Shown: one piece after another, positions 53,282 to 61,694 of the stretch
How the letters are laid out: every line of letters begins with the position of its first letter
How positions within the stretch are numbered: position 1 is the first letter of the stretch
Assembly: GCF_001182785.1 (NCBI RefSeq)
Contig: NZ_CP012099.1
Location: 2,788,501-2,852,500 of the forward strand
Direction: 5' to 3'
Source: Bacillus thuringiensis
GTDB taxonomy: Bacteria; Bacillota; Bacilli; Bacillales; Bacillaceae_G
DNA length: 64,000 nt
Program-made: the position numbers and the translations under genes
Notes under the pieces: generated by a model
What the model saw: the letters and a program-made list of their open reading frames with translations, nothing else
Database searches by the model: none
Told to the model about the DNA's origin: nothing

Positions 53282-53299
53282 GGAATGAAAATTCATTCC
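53282..53299. promoter_or_regulatory. TetR operator 5 (autoregulatory)
   Basis: GGAATGAAAATTCATTCC, 20 bp before the tetR start codon; same class as the four operators before the MMPL gene. Confidence 0.85.
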
Positions 53300-53386
53300 G
53301 TTTTTAATTATAAATTACATGAGTTAAAAGTCAAGTGCGTGACAAAGTATAACTGTGCTGTTTTATCCTCTATTTGTGAATGAAAT

Positions 53387-53466
53387 TATATGAGCGACTT
53401 TCTGGATATATTGGCGCTACTCTAATTATATCAGCGATTCTCATGATATATCGACTTACCGACAAA
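53387..53466. repeat. Four imperfect repeats with an exact 20-bp period
   Basis: TATAT occurs at 53387, 53407, 53427 and 53447, each followed by a related GCGA/CTC-type segment (TATATGAGCGACTTTCTGGA, TATATTGGCGCTACTCTAAT, TATATCAGCGATTCTCATGA). It lies in the gap between tetR and the Eis-like gene. Confidence 0.75.
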
Positions 53467-53486
53467 AATTCACAATATAAGAGGAA

Positions 53487-53514
53487 GCTATCCCGAAATT
53501 TCACTTGGGATAGC
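53487..53514 (-). terminator. Hairpin after the Eis-like gene
   Basis: GCTATCCC/GGGATAGC with an inner GAAATTTC; no long T run, so it is a weak terminator. Confidence 0.55.
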
Positions 53515-53533
53515 CCACCTTCATACATGCAAA

Positions 53534-54691
53534 TTAAAAGAAATCATAAATAAATGGCTTACGCACTGGTACTAAATTCTCAAATGACCGTATTGCCTCG
53601 TCACTTCCACTAATTAATTCAAGTTCATTTAGTTCTAATGGACGTTTATATCCAAGCATTATTGCTGATAGTGCAGTTATATCCAGTTTAATTCCTTTTT
53701 CCGTTGTTTCTTCTACAATTGTTATTTCATGATTTGCAAGTCTCACTGCTACGTTATTCCACGGAGCAAATGCGTCTGTAATGTGTAGAATCACTTCTTG
53801 CTGTACATTGTTCCAGCTCAACTCATATTGTTTTAAGAACTGCTCTACATCTACAATTCTTCCCATAAAATATGGTTTTATTTCTGTCTTCACGCGTGGC
53901 TCTTGCAATGAATATAGCAACGGTTCGGTTTCACTTACTGTCATTTCAAGTTCTTTAATCATAGAATCATGCTGGCAAATAAAGTTCCACAGACCATTTC
54001 GTGCTTCATTATGCAGTGGTACAAATTCTTCTACTGTCATTTTATAGTTTTCTATTTTGTATAACATGTAACCTGCTGCCGTTTTATCTTCATCATAGTA
54101 AATCGCTAATGTTAAATCATCATAAACTGCTTGTAACCACCAGTTCTTCTCTCGAACTAACATACCTGAAAAACGTTCTGCAAATACTTCATAGAGCTTT
54201 TCGACCTCTTCTGGATGATTTTCTTTATTGAAACGTTTCACAGTTCCATTTACTTGTTTTTTCATCACTAAATCACTCTTATTCATATGACATATGAGTA
54301 GATTCGCACAAAGTTCCCAACCGTATTTACGGTAAAATGAAACCGCAAATGGATGTAACATAGAGACTGTATAGCCATCTTTTTTCATCGTTTGAAGTGA
54401 ATATTGAAGTAGCTCTTTTACATACCCACTTCTTCTGTACTCTGGATACGTCGCTACTCCTGCAACGCCACCCATTTTAAATTTTTCTTTACCTATGTAA
54501 ATATGAAACGGAATAAGATGTAGTTTTGCTGCTAAGTCTTCCCCTTCCATAATGCCGTATATTTCATGACTTTCCTTCATCTTTGTAAGTTGCTGCTGTA
54601 ATCGTTCCTCATCTACTTTATATTGAAAAGCGTATTCTGATAAACGTAATGCTTCTCTGAACTTATCTTCTTTTAATTGTATGACATTCAT
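53534..54691 (-). CDS. Eis-like GNAT acetyltransferase
   Basis: This 385-residue three-part protein of the Eis/enhanced intracellular survival type has two GNAT-like halves and an SCP2-like C-terminal domain. Acetyl-CoA motif: VAGVATYPEYRRSGYVKELL (about 76-95), and VSFYRKYGWEL follows. The C-terminal Phe-Phe carboxylate (YDFF end) is the usual feature of the active site in Eis proteins. Such enzymes acetylate aminoglycosides or Lys residues. The start is the ATG at 54691 after GGAGG; 40 residues of the longer frame are dropped. It is monocistronic. Confidence 0.85.
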   Translation of the reverse strand: MNVIQLKEDKFREALRLSEYAFQYKVDEERLQQQLTKMKESHEIYGIMEGEDLAAKLHLIPFHIYIGKEKFKMGGVAGVATYPEYRRSGYVKELLQYSLQTMKKDGYTVSMLHPFAVSFYRKYGWELCANLLICHMNKSDLVMKKQVNGTVKRFNKENHPEEVEKLYEVFAERFSGMLVREKNWWLQAVYDDLTLAIYYDEDKTAAGYMLYKIENYKMTVEEFVPLHNEARNGLWNFICQHDSMIKELEMTVSETEPLLYSLQEPRVKTEIKPYFMGRIVDVEQFLKQYELSWNNVQQEVILHITDAFAPWNNVAVRLANHEITIVEETTEKGIKLDITALSAIMLGYKRPLELNELELISGSDEAIRSFENLVPVRKPFIYDFF

Positions 54692-54780
54692 ATAATTCTC
54701 CTCCATTCCCTGTTTGAATTGTATCATAATTCTTACTTTTGTAGTTCGGTAAGTGAAATTACAAAGACGTTTTAACAAAA

Positions 54781-54807
54781 AAAGCAGATACATCACGTAT
54801 CTGCTTT
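54781..54807 (-). terminator. Terminator of the aromatic operon
   Basis: AAAGCAGATAC/GTATCTGCTTT with a five-base loop and seven T on the minus strand, ten bases after the aroA stop. Confidence 0.93.
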
Positions 54808-54816
54808 CCATCCTTA

Positions 54817-56106
54817 TTATTTAGCTAACTTTTGAAGTTCATCAAAGAATGTAGGATATGATACACCTACGGCTTCTGCATCTTCAATAATTGTTTTTCC
54901 TTCTGCCAGGCAGCCAGCAATCGCAAGCATCATTCCGATGCGATGATCACCATAACTATTTACTGTATTGCCTTTTAGAGCTGATTTTCCGTAAATGATC
55001 ATGCCGTCATCAGTTGCTTCTATTCGAGCTCCTAGTTTCGTTAACTCAGCAACGACTGTATCAATACGATTTGTTTCTTTTACTTTTAATTCGTGTGCAT
55101 CTTTAATTACTGTAATTCCTTCCGCTTGCGTTGCCGCTAATGCGATTACAGGAATCTCATCGATTAATCTAGGGATAATATCTCCGCCAATTTCAATTCC
55201 TTTTAATGAAGATGTTTCAATTGTAATATTTGCAGCTGGTTCTGATGCCCCTTCGTTAATTAGATCTACAGTGAACGTAGCACCCATTTTCTCTAAAACA
55301 TCAATAATACCTGTACGAGTTGGATTCATTCCTACATTTTGTAATACTAGTTTACTATTTGGGATGATTGCACCTGCTACTAAGAAAAATGCTGCTGATG
55401 ATACGTCACCTGGCACTTGAATGTCTGTTGCTGTTAATTTTTGTCCACCTGATAGCTTCACTGTTTTCCCTTCGCGAGTTACTTTAACACCAAATGCTTC
55501 AAGCATTCTTTCCGTATGGTCGCGTGAAATATGTGGTTCTGTAACAGCTGTTACACCTTCTGCACGAAGACCTGCAAGTAAAATAGCTGACTTTACTTGT
55601 GCACTTGCAACAGGAGAAATATATTCAATTGCTTTTAAATCTCCGCCACGTATTGTTAGCGGTGTAAATGTTCCTTCTTCTCTGCCGTCAATTTTTGCAC
55701 CCATTTGTTTTAATGGGGTTGTTACACGCTTCATCGGTCTTTTTGCGATAGACTCATCACCTTGTACGCAAGAGAAAAATGGTGTGTTAGCTAATATACC
55801 TGACATTAATCGAATTGTTGTACCAGAATTACCAACATCTAATACAGCTTTCGGTTCTTGTAAACCTTCTAATCCTTTACCAACTACAGTAACTTCATCA
55901 CCGTTTTGCGTAATTTCTACTCCCATTTCTTTAAAACATGAAATCGTACTTAAACAGTCTGCACCGGGCAAGAAACCTTTAATTGTTGTTTTCCCTTCTG
56001 CAATCGAACCGAACATAACAGCACGGTGTGAAATGGATTTATCACCTGGGATTGTAATATTGCCATTCAATCCGTTATTAACAGGTTGTATTGTTCTTTC
56101 TTTCAC
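54817..56106 (-). CDS. aroA: 3-phosphoshikimate 1-carboxyvinyltransferase (EPSP synthase)
   Basis: This 429-residue enzyme joins shikimate-3-phosphate and phosphoenolpyruvate in the shikimate pathway. Motifs: [15 protein letters not shown] (about 18-32), [16 protein letters not shown] (about 90-105), [12 protein letters not shown] and the C-terminal [12 protein letters not shown]. The SGTTIRL form is that of Gram-positive (class II) enzymes. The start is GTG at 56106, six bases after AAGGTG; an alternative GTG lies three codons upstream. It is the last gene of the aromatic operon, 17 bp after tyrA, with a terminator just after it. Confidence 0.95.
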   Translation of the reverse strand: MKERTIQPVNNGLNGNITIPGDKSISHRAVMFGSIAEGKTTIKGFLPGADCLSTISCFKEMGVEITQNGDEVTVVGKGLEGLQEPKAVLDVGNSGTTIRLMSGILANTPFFSCVQGDESIAKRPMKRVTTPLKQMGAKIDGREEGTFTPLTIRGGDLKAIEYISPVASAQVKSAILLAGLRAEGVTAVTEPHISRDHTERMLEAFGVKVTREGKTVKLSGGQKLTATDIQVPGDVSSAAFFLVAGAIIPNSKLVLQNVGMNPTRTGIIDVLEKMGATFTVDLINEGASEPAANITIETSSLKGIEIGGDIIPRLIDEIPVIALAATQAEGITVIKDAHELKVKETNRIDTVVAELTKLGARIEATDDGMIIYGKSALKGNTVNSYGDHRIGMMLAIAGCLAEGKTIIEDAEAVGVSYPTFFDELQKLAK

Positions 56107-56123
56107 GTTTTTCACCTTCTCAT

Positions 56124-57224
56124 TTAAATTGTTTCATAAGTTTGGTATTCTTCTTCTCCAAGCGCTAGCTTTGCTTTCATACGATCTTCTTCCCTTTGGA
56201 AACTAATACGTAATACCCCAAGCAGTCCTTCACGCGCTTCTAATATTTGCAAGTTCGTAATACTAATTTCCTCGCGCGCTAAAATACTCGTAATATGAGC
56301 CAATGCCCCCACCTTATCTAATACATCAACGTATAAGTCGTGATAGGCAGGAATTGCACCACTCTTTCTTACTGGTAAAGAATCACGGTATTCTTTCGCA
56401 TCTGCAAAATAGTTTTGAATCTCGCCTGCATCTCCGGTAGAAACTGTCTTATATAAACCTTCCATTTCAGAGATCCACTCTTTTAATAATACCATTAAAT
56501 GCTCTCGATTTTGCTTTACAATATCACTCCACATTTTCGGACTACTAGATGCGATACGTGTAATGTCTTTGAAACCTCCAGCAGCTAGTTGATGAATGAG
56601 CGGATTATCTCCTGCATGTTTCTCAACTTGCTTTACTAAACCTGCTGCGATAAGATGCGGGAAATGACTAACAATCCCTGTTACATAATCATGTTCTTCT
56701 GTATTTAAAACAAGAAAATGAGATCCTGTTCCTTTTAACCATACTTTAAGGTCTTCCACTTGTTCATTTAGTACATGATTCATCGGTGTTAAAATGTAAA
56801 ATGCATTTTCAAATAAATGCGCCTTTGCGCTTTCAACTCCCGTTTTATGAGAACCCGCCATCGGATGTCCCCCAATGAAAGAAACTTCCTTTGAAAATAA
56901 AGCTTCCGCTTCACTCATAATAGACCCTTTTGTACTACCAACATCAGTCACTATAACATCTTCTCGTAAACGGAATGACGCAAGTTTGTGTAATAGCTTC
57001 TTCGTTTCTTCAACTGGAGAAGCAAAAATAATTAAATGTGCCTCTTCACATGCATGTTGTAAATCAACTGCTACTTCATCTACTACGTGTAATTCTTTTG
57101 CACGCTCTACTTGCTCTTGAAATATATCGTAACCTGTTATCGTTACATCGTGCTCTTTCTTAATTGCTAAGGCGAGAGAACCTCCTATTAAACCTGTTCC
57201 AATTAATACTACCTTTTTACGCAT
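56124..57224 (-). CDS. tyrA: Prephenate dehydrogenase with C-terminal ACT domain
   Basis: This 366-residue enzyme converts prephenate to 4-hydroxyphenylpyruvate with NAD, the committed step to tyrosine. NAD fold [15 protein letters not shown] (about 9-23), catalytic His in [12 protein letters not shown] (about 123-134). The last about 70 residues, [20 protein letters not shown], form an ACT domain that likely gives feedback inhibition by tyrosine. The start codon at 57224 overlaps the hisC stop by eight bases (ATGCGTAA), coupling translation. Confidence 0.94.
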   Translation of the reverse strand: MRKKVVLIGTGLIGGSLALAIKKEHDVTITGYDIFQEQVERAKELHVVDEVAVDLQHACEEAHLIIFASPVEETKKLLHKLASFRLREDVIVTDVGSTKGSIMSEAEALFSKEVSFIGGHPMAGSHKTGVESAKAHLFENAFYILTPMNHVLNEQVEDLKVWLKGTGSHFLVLNTEEHDYVTGIVSHFPHLIAAGLVKQVEKHAGDNPLIHQLAAGGFKDITRIASSSPKMWSDIVKQNREHLMVLLKEWISEMEGLYKTVSTGDAGEIQNYFADAKEYRDSLPVRKSGAIPAYHDLYVDVLDKVGALAHITSILAREEISITNLQILEAREGLLGVLRISFQREEDRMKAKLALGEEEYQTYETI

Positions 57225-58317
57225 TTTCCTCATCTCGAGACTTACTTTTTTTATTTTCAAAGTGCTGTTTTAACACTGAAATCACTCCTTCATTTTGCTC
57301 CCTTGTTCCAACTGTAATACGGACACCATTTGGGAATGGACGAATAATAAACCCTGCATGTGCACAAGCTTCATAAATCTCTCCAGCATTATCTACCGGT
57401 AAGAAGATGAAATTAGTTTGTGACGAATAAAATGGTATTTCGTTTTCCTTACAGAAACTCTCGTATTGCTGTAATCCTTCTGTATTCACGCGAACTATTT
57501 CTTCAATAAACTCGTCATCACCAAAAGCAATCGTAGCTGCTTTTTGCGCTAATGAAGATACGTTAAATGGTAAACGTACGACATTTAATTTCTCAATTAG
57601 CTCTTCCTGTCCGATCGCATATCCAACGCGGAAAGAAGCTAATCCGTATGCTTTAGAAAACGTTCTAAGTACAAGAATGTTTTTATGTTTTTCTAAAAGC
57701 GGTAATGTCTCAGGGAAATCTTTTGCTGTTACGTATTCATAGTACGCTTCATCAATGACAATTAACGTATTTTCACTAATGCCTTCAATAAATTGAGTCA
57801 ATTTTTGCTCATTCACATATGTGCCCGTCGGGTTGTTCGGATTACAAATCCATACGATTTTCGTATTATTATTTACCACTGACGAAATTTCGTCTAAATC
57901 GTATACACCGTTATTTAAAGGAATTTCTTTCACTTCACAGCCTTCAATAATTGCATGATGACGGTACTGCGGGAATGTTGCACCAGCCGTTACGATATTA
58001 TCTCCTGCTTTAAGTACTGCACGGCTTATCATTTGAATGACTTCATCTAAACCACTACCACAAAGTACTTGTTCTAATTGCACATGCAACTTATCCGCGA
58101 TTGTTTGACGGAGCGTTGTAGCACCTCCGTCAGGATATAAAGCATGTTCCAACCAAGATTTTTGCAACTCATCTAAAACTCTCGGTGAACAACCGAATGG
58201 ATTTTCATTCGATGCTAATTTCACAAACGAATGATCTCCGTATACTTCTTTCATTTGTTCTGGTGATTTGCCTGGTTTATATGGTTGTAATGATGATAGT
58301 TGCTCTTTTACTTGCAC
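57217..58317 (-). CDS. hisC: Histidinol-phosphate/aromatic aminotransferase
   Basis: This 366-residue PLP enzyme of the HisC type has substrate motif ASNENPFGCSP (about 35-45), PLP lysine in FSKAYGLASFRVGY (about 220-233) and C-terminal Arg in GVRITVG. In Bacillus this enzyme serves both histidine and tyrosine/phenylalanine synthesis by transaminating the aromatic keto acids. Its place between aroC and tyrA shows the aromatic role here. It starts with GTG, with AAGGTGGG upstream. Confidence 0.92.
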   Translation of the reverse strand: MQVKEQLSSLQPYKPGKSPEQMKEVYGDHSFVKLASNENPFGCSPRVLDELQKSWLEHALYPDGGATTLRQTIADKLHVQLEQVLCGSGLDEVIQMISRAVLKAGDNIVTAGATFPQYRHHAIIEGCEVKEIPLNNGVYDLDEISSVVNNNTKIVWICNPNNPTGTYVNEQKLTQFIEGISENTLIVIDEAYYEYVTAKDFPETLPLLEKHKNILVLRTFSKAYGLASFRVGYAIGQEELIEKLNVVRLPFNVSSLAQKAATIAFGDDEFIEEIVRVNTEGLQQYESFCKENEIPFYSSQTNFIFLPVDNAGEIYEACAHAGFIIRPFPNGVRITVGTREQNEGVISVLKQHFENKKSKSRDEENA

Positions 58318-58335
58318 GTTAAACCCACCTTTTTA

Positions 58336-59508
58336 TTAAAATTCTTTTGCGTAGTTATTATGTTGCATAATGTTTTGTTTTAATAAATCCATACGATCTT
58401 TTCCGAATTGTTCGACTAGTGCATCTGCAAGTTCCCATGCTACAACAGATTCAGCTACTACACCCGCTGCTGGCACTGCGCAACTATCAGATCTTTCAAT
58501 ACTCGCTTGGAATGCTTCCTTCGTATCAATATCAACGCTTGCTAACGGTTTGTATAATGTAGGAATTGGCTTCATAACGCCTCTTACGACAATTGGCATA
58601 CCTGTTGTCATACCGCCTTCTAAACCGCCGGCATTATTCGTTTTTCTCGTGTATCCTTTTTCTTCATCCCACAGAATTTCATCATGCACTTTACTTCCTG
58701 GTTGTCTTGCCGCTTCAAAACCTACGCCAATTTCAGCACCTTTAAATGCATTTATACTCATAATTGCACCAGCAAGTTTTGCATCTAATTTACGATCGTA
58801 ATGAACGTAACTACCAACGCCAATTGGCATACCTTCTGCAATGACTTCCACAATACCACCGATTGAATCTCCGCTACTTTTTGCGTTGTCAATCGCATCC
58901 ATCATTTCTTGCTCTACTTCTTTATCTAAACATCGAACTGGTGAGTTTTCAGTTATCGTTTGAATTTCTTCAATCAGTAAGTTTGAAATATGTTTTGCTT
59001 TTACTCCACCAATTTCAAGAACATGTCCTGCAATTTTTACGCCTAATTCGCTTAAAATTTGTTTTGCAACTGCACCAGCAGCTACACGAACTGTCGTTTC
59101 TCTTGCAGATGAGCGCTCTAATACGTTTCTTATATCACGATGGCCATATTTAATTGCTCCATTTAAATCCGCATGTCCTGGACGTGGTTTTGTAATTGTA
59201 CGTTTCATGTCTTTACTTTCTTTTTCCGAAATTGGCTCTGCACCCATTACTTTCGTCCAATGTTTGAAATCATCGTTTTTTACAATTAACGTAATCGGTG
59301 ATCCGAGTGTCATCCCGTGACGAACACCACTTACAATTTCAACTGTATCTGTTTCAATTTGCATGCGTCTTCCGCGTCCATGACCTTTTTGTCTTCTTAA
59401 TAATTCTTTATTAATATGTTCCGCCGTAAGTGTCAAACCTGCTGGTACACCTTCTAAAATAACTGTTAACTGCGGTCCATGTGATTCTCCAGCTGTAATG
59501 TATCTCAT
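58336..59508 (-). CDS. aroC: Chorismate synthase
   Basis: This 390-residue FMN-dependent enzyme makes chorismate from EPSP, closing the shikimate pathway. Signatures: [19 protein letters not shown] at the start, [10 protein letters not shown] (about 40), [19 protein letters not shown] and [16 protein letters not shown] (about 289). It is called aroF in B. subtilis. The ATG is eight bases after AAAGGGG. A T-box leader ends about 30 bp upstream, so its expression with hisC-tyrA-aroA can be switched apart from the first gene. Confidence 0.95.
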   Translation of the reverse strand: MRYITAGESHGPQLTVILEGVPAGLTLTAEHINKELLRRQKGHGRGRRMQIETDTVEIVSGVRHGMTLGSPITLIVKNDDFKHWTKVMGAEPISEKESKDMKRTITKPRPGHADLNGAIKYGHRDIRNVLERSSARETTVRVAAGAVAKQILSELGVKIAGHVLEIGGVKAKHISNLLIEEIQTITENSPVRCLDKEVEQEMMDAIDNAKSSGDSIGGIVEVIAEGMPIGVGSYVHYDRKLDAKLAGAIMSINAFKGAEIGVGFEAARQPGSKVHDEILWDEEKGYTRKTNNAGGLEGGMTTGMPIVVRGVMKPIPTLYKPLASVDIDTKEAFQASIERSDSCAVPAAGVVAESVVAWELADALVEQFGKDRMDLLKQNIMQHNNYAKEF

Positions 59509-59538
59509 TTCTCTTGCCCCTTTACTATTTTTTTGTAC

Positions 59539-59775
59539 AAAAAAGTCCCTACTGAGCGCTCAGTAGGGACGATGTTTATCGCGGTACCACCCTAGTTGTA
59601 GACAACTGTCGTCTACCTCTCTTCTTCTTTAACGATCGTTTGACCGTCTTCCCCTCCATAAGTTGTCGGGAAAGATGCTCCAAGGCTGTAATTCATGCTT
59701 ACCTTTGTACTGATTTACACCAGCCATCAGCTCTCTTTAACAGTGAGATAAGCACTACTGTTTCCTCTTCAACGC
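59539..59775 (-). promoter_or_regulatory. T-box leader A (Tyr) between the DAHP synthase gene and aroC
   Basis: It has the T-box AGGGTGGTACCGCG (complement of 59580-59593) and the terminator GTCCCTACTGAGC with its complement (59545-59570), followed by T. Stem I has the GAGAGCTGATGGCTGGTG box, and the specifier loop GAATTACAG gives TAC (Tyr) at 59688-59690. It begins only 16 bp after the first gene's stop, with no promoter visible. Confidence 0.93.
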
Positions 59776-59790
59776 ATATATGATATGGAA

Positions 59791-60867
59791 TTAAGATAAT
59801 TTATTTTTGAAACCTTTTAACTCATCCATGAATCTATGGAATTCTGGAATGTCCATTTGTTGTGCAGAATCTGACAATGCAACCGCTGGATCTGGATGAA
59901 CTTCAGCCATTACTGCATCTGCGCCAATTGCAAGTGCCGCTTTCGCTGTTGGTAATAATAAATCTCTGCGTCCAGTTGAATGTGTTACATCAACGATAAC
60001 TGGTAAATGTGTTTCTTTCTTTAAAATTGGTACTGCAGAAATGTCTAATGTGTTACGTGTTGCTCTTTCGTATGTGCGGATACCACGCTCACAAAGAATA
60101 ATTTGATCGTTACCTTGCGCAATGATGTATTCCGCTGCATTAATGAACTCATCAATTGTTGCTGCTAATCCACGTTTTAATAATACTGGTTTGTTAACTT
60201 TACCTACAGCTCGTAATAAATCGAAGTTTTGCATGTTACGTGCGCCAACTTGAATTACATCAACGTAGTCTAATGCCATTTCAACATCGTTCGGATTTAA
60301 AATTTCACTAATAATTGCTAAGTCGAACTCGTCTGCTACTTGGCGTAAAATTTGTAGTCCTTCTACTCCTAAACCTTGGAAATCGTATGGAGATGTTCTC
60401 GGTTTGAATGCACCACCGCGCATTAATTTTAAGCCTTGGTCTTTCATCGCTTGCCCTACTTGACGAACTTGCTCTAAGCTTTCTACTGCACAAGGTCCCA
60501 TGATGAACGTTTGTGTTCCGTTTCCAATCAATTCACCTTTTACATCAACGATTGTATTTTCTTGTTTCTTTTTACGTGATACTAGTAACGCTTTACGGTT
60601 ATCATCTTCTTGTAACTCTAAGCTTGCTTTGAAAATCGTTTTGAAAATATGTTGAACTGTTGATGTTTCGAATGGTCCTTCGTTATGCTCTGCGATCATA
60701 TCAAGTACTTCACGCTCACGTACTGGATCAAAGCGTTTCGTACCTTGTACTTGCTTTTGTTCTCCAATTTTTTGAACGATTTCACCACGTTTGTTTAAAA
60801 GGTGTAATAGTTGTAAGTTAATTTCATCTACCTGTTTACGTAATTGATCTAATTCATGATTTGCCAT
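59791..60867 (-). CDS. aroA(G): Bifunctional DAHP synthase / chorismate mutase
   Basis: This 358-residue fusion has an N-terminal AroQ-type chorismate mutase (about 1-90, [20 protein letters not shown]) and a C-terminal DAHP synthase of type I-beta (about 105-358). The synthase shows [25 protein letters not shown] and [11 protein letters not shown]. It starts the shikimate pathway; the mutase half acts as allosteric sensor in Bacillus. It is first in the operon, 170 bp after the second tandem T-box. The ATG follows GAGGAGG. Confidence 0.95.
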   Translation of the reverse strand: MANHELDQLRKQVDEINLQLLHLLNKRGEIVQKIGEQKQVQGTKRFDPVREREVLDMIAEHNEGPFETSTVQHIFKTIFKASLELQEDDNRKALLVSRKKKQENTIVDVKGELIGNGTQTFIMGPCAVESLEQVRQVGQAMKDQGLKLMRGGAFKPRTSPYDFQGLGVEGLQILRQVADEFDLAIISEILNPNDVEMALDYVDVIQVGARNMQNFDLLRAVGKVNKPVLLKRGLAATIDEFINAAEYIIAQGNDQIILCERGIRTYERATRNTLDISAVPILKKETHLPVIVDVTHSTGRRDLLLPTAKAALAIGADAVMAEVHPDPAVALSDSAQQMDIPEFHRFMDELKGFKNKLS

Positions 60868-61037
60868 TTGGAAATCCTCCTCTAATGTTTTAAAAGTATA
60901 GTAAGAGAATAAAAGATTCTCTATTTTCTGAACTGGTTAATTATACAAATTTATAGTGGAATCGATACCTCTTCTTATTTTAAACTAATAATTCGTACAA
61001 AGACATGAACTACTAGTTAAAAAGCCACTTTTTTGTA

Positions 61038-61292
61038 CAAAAAAGCCCTACTGATCCAATCAGTAGGGACGATATTTATCGCGGTACCACCCTAGTTGTA
61101 GACTTCTTTCGTCTACCTCTCTTCATTGTTAACGATCATCTGACCGTCTTTCCCTTCATAAAGACAATACTATCTTTACTACGAAAAAGATGCTCCAGGA
61201 CTGTAATTCGCTCTTGTTTTTGTACTGGTTCGCACCAACCACCAGCTCTCTGTTACAGGGAAACAACAACTACTGCTTTTCCTTTCAATGCA
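61038..61292 (-). promoter_or_regulatory. T-box leader B (second of the tandem pair)
   Basis: T-box AGGGTGGTACCGCG (complement of 61079-61092); terminator CCCTACTGA/TCAGTAGGG (61045-61067) with T run; specifier context GAATTACAG giving TAC (Tyr) at 61203-61205; stem I with CCAGCTCTC-complement box. It lies directly downstream of leader C. Confidence 0.93.
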
Positions 61293-61328
61293 TGACTATT
61301 TTATTTTCAAGTTGGACCACTAAAATAC

Positions 61329-61582
61329 AAAAAGTCCCTACTGAATAAATCAGTAGGGACGATATTTATCGCGGTACCACCCTAGTTGTAGACTAACTTT
61401 CTGTCTACCTCTCTTCACTGTTAACGATCAATTGACCGCTTTTTCCTCATAAAGACAAACTATCTTTATTACGAAAAAGATGCTCCAAGACTGTAATTCA
61501 TGATTATCCCTGTACTGGTTCACACCAACCACCAGCTCTCTGTTACAGTAAGACTAACCACTACTGTGATCTCTTCATTGCA
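61329..61582 (-). promoter_or_regulatory. T-box leader C (first of the tandem pair)
   Basis: T-box AGGGTGGTACCGCG (complement of 61370-61383); terminator GTCCCTACTGA/TCAGTAGGGAC (61334-61360) with T run; specifier TAC at 61493-61495. It follows the promoter by about 40 bp and leads straight into leader B with no promoter between. Confidence 0.93.
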
Positions 61583-61627
61583 CTTTGTTTATTCAAATGT
61601 TTTTGAAATTGAATAAGTATGATTCGT

Positions 61628-61657
61628 ATTATAGAACGCTTTTCAAAACACTGTCAA
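61628..61657 (-). promoter_or_regulatory. Promoter of the aromatic operon
   Basis: TTGACA (complement of 61652-61657), an 18-bp spacer and TATAAT (complement of 61628-61633), both perfect consensus. It lies 38 bp after the stop of the large upstream gene, with no terminator between. Confidence 0.88.
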
Positions 61658-61694
61658 CAACTTTTTATATATTTTTTAAAATTCCACTTTCGTC

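Noticed and set aside
53387..53466. CRISPR interpretation of the 20-bp repeats
   Set aside because: The repeats are imperfect, directly adjacent and AT-rich, with no spacers of constant length.
54692..54811. 40-residue extension of the Eis-like protein
   Set aside because: GGAGG directly before the ATG at 54691 marks the true start; the extension overlaps the promoter region.
54995..56206. Long plus-strand open frames opposite aroA (141 and 261 codons)
   Set aside because: They are shadows of the conserved aroA and tyrA genes; no ribosome site, and the minus-strand product is unmistakable.
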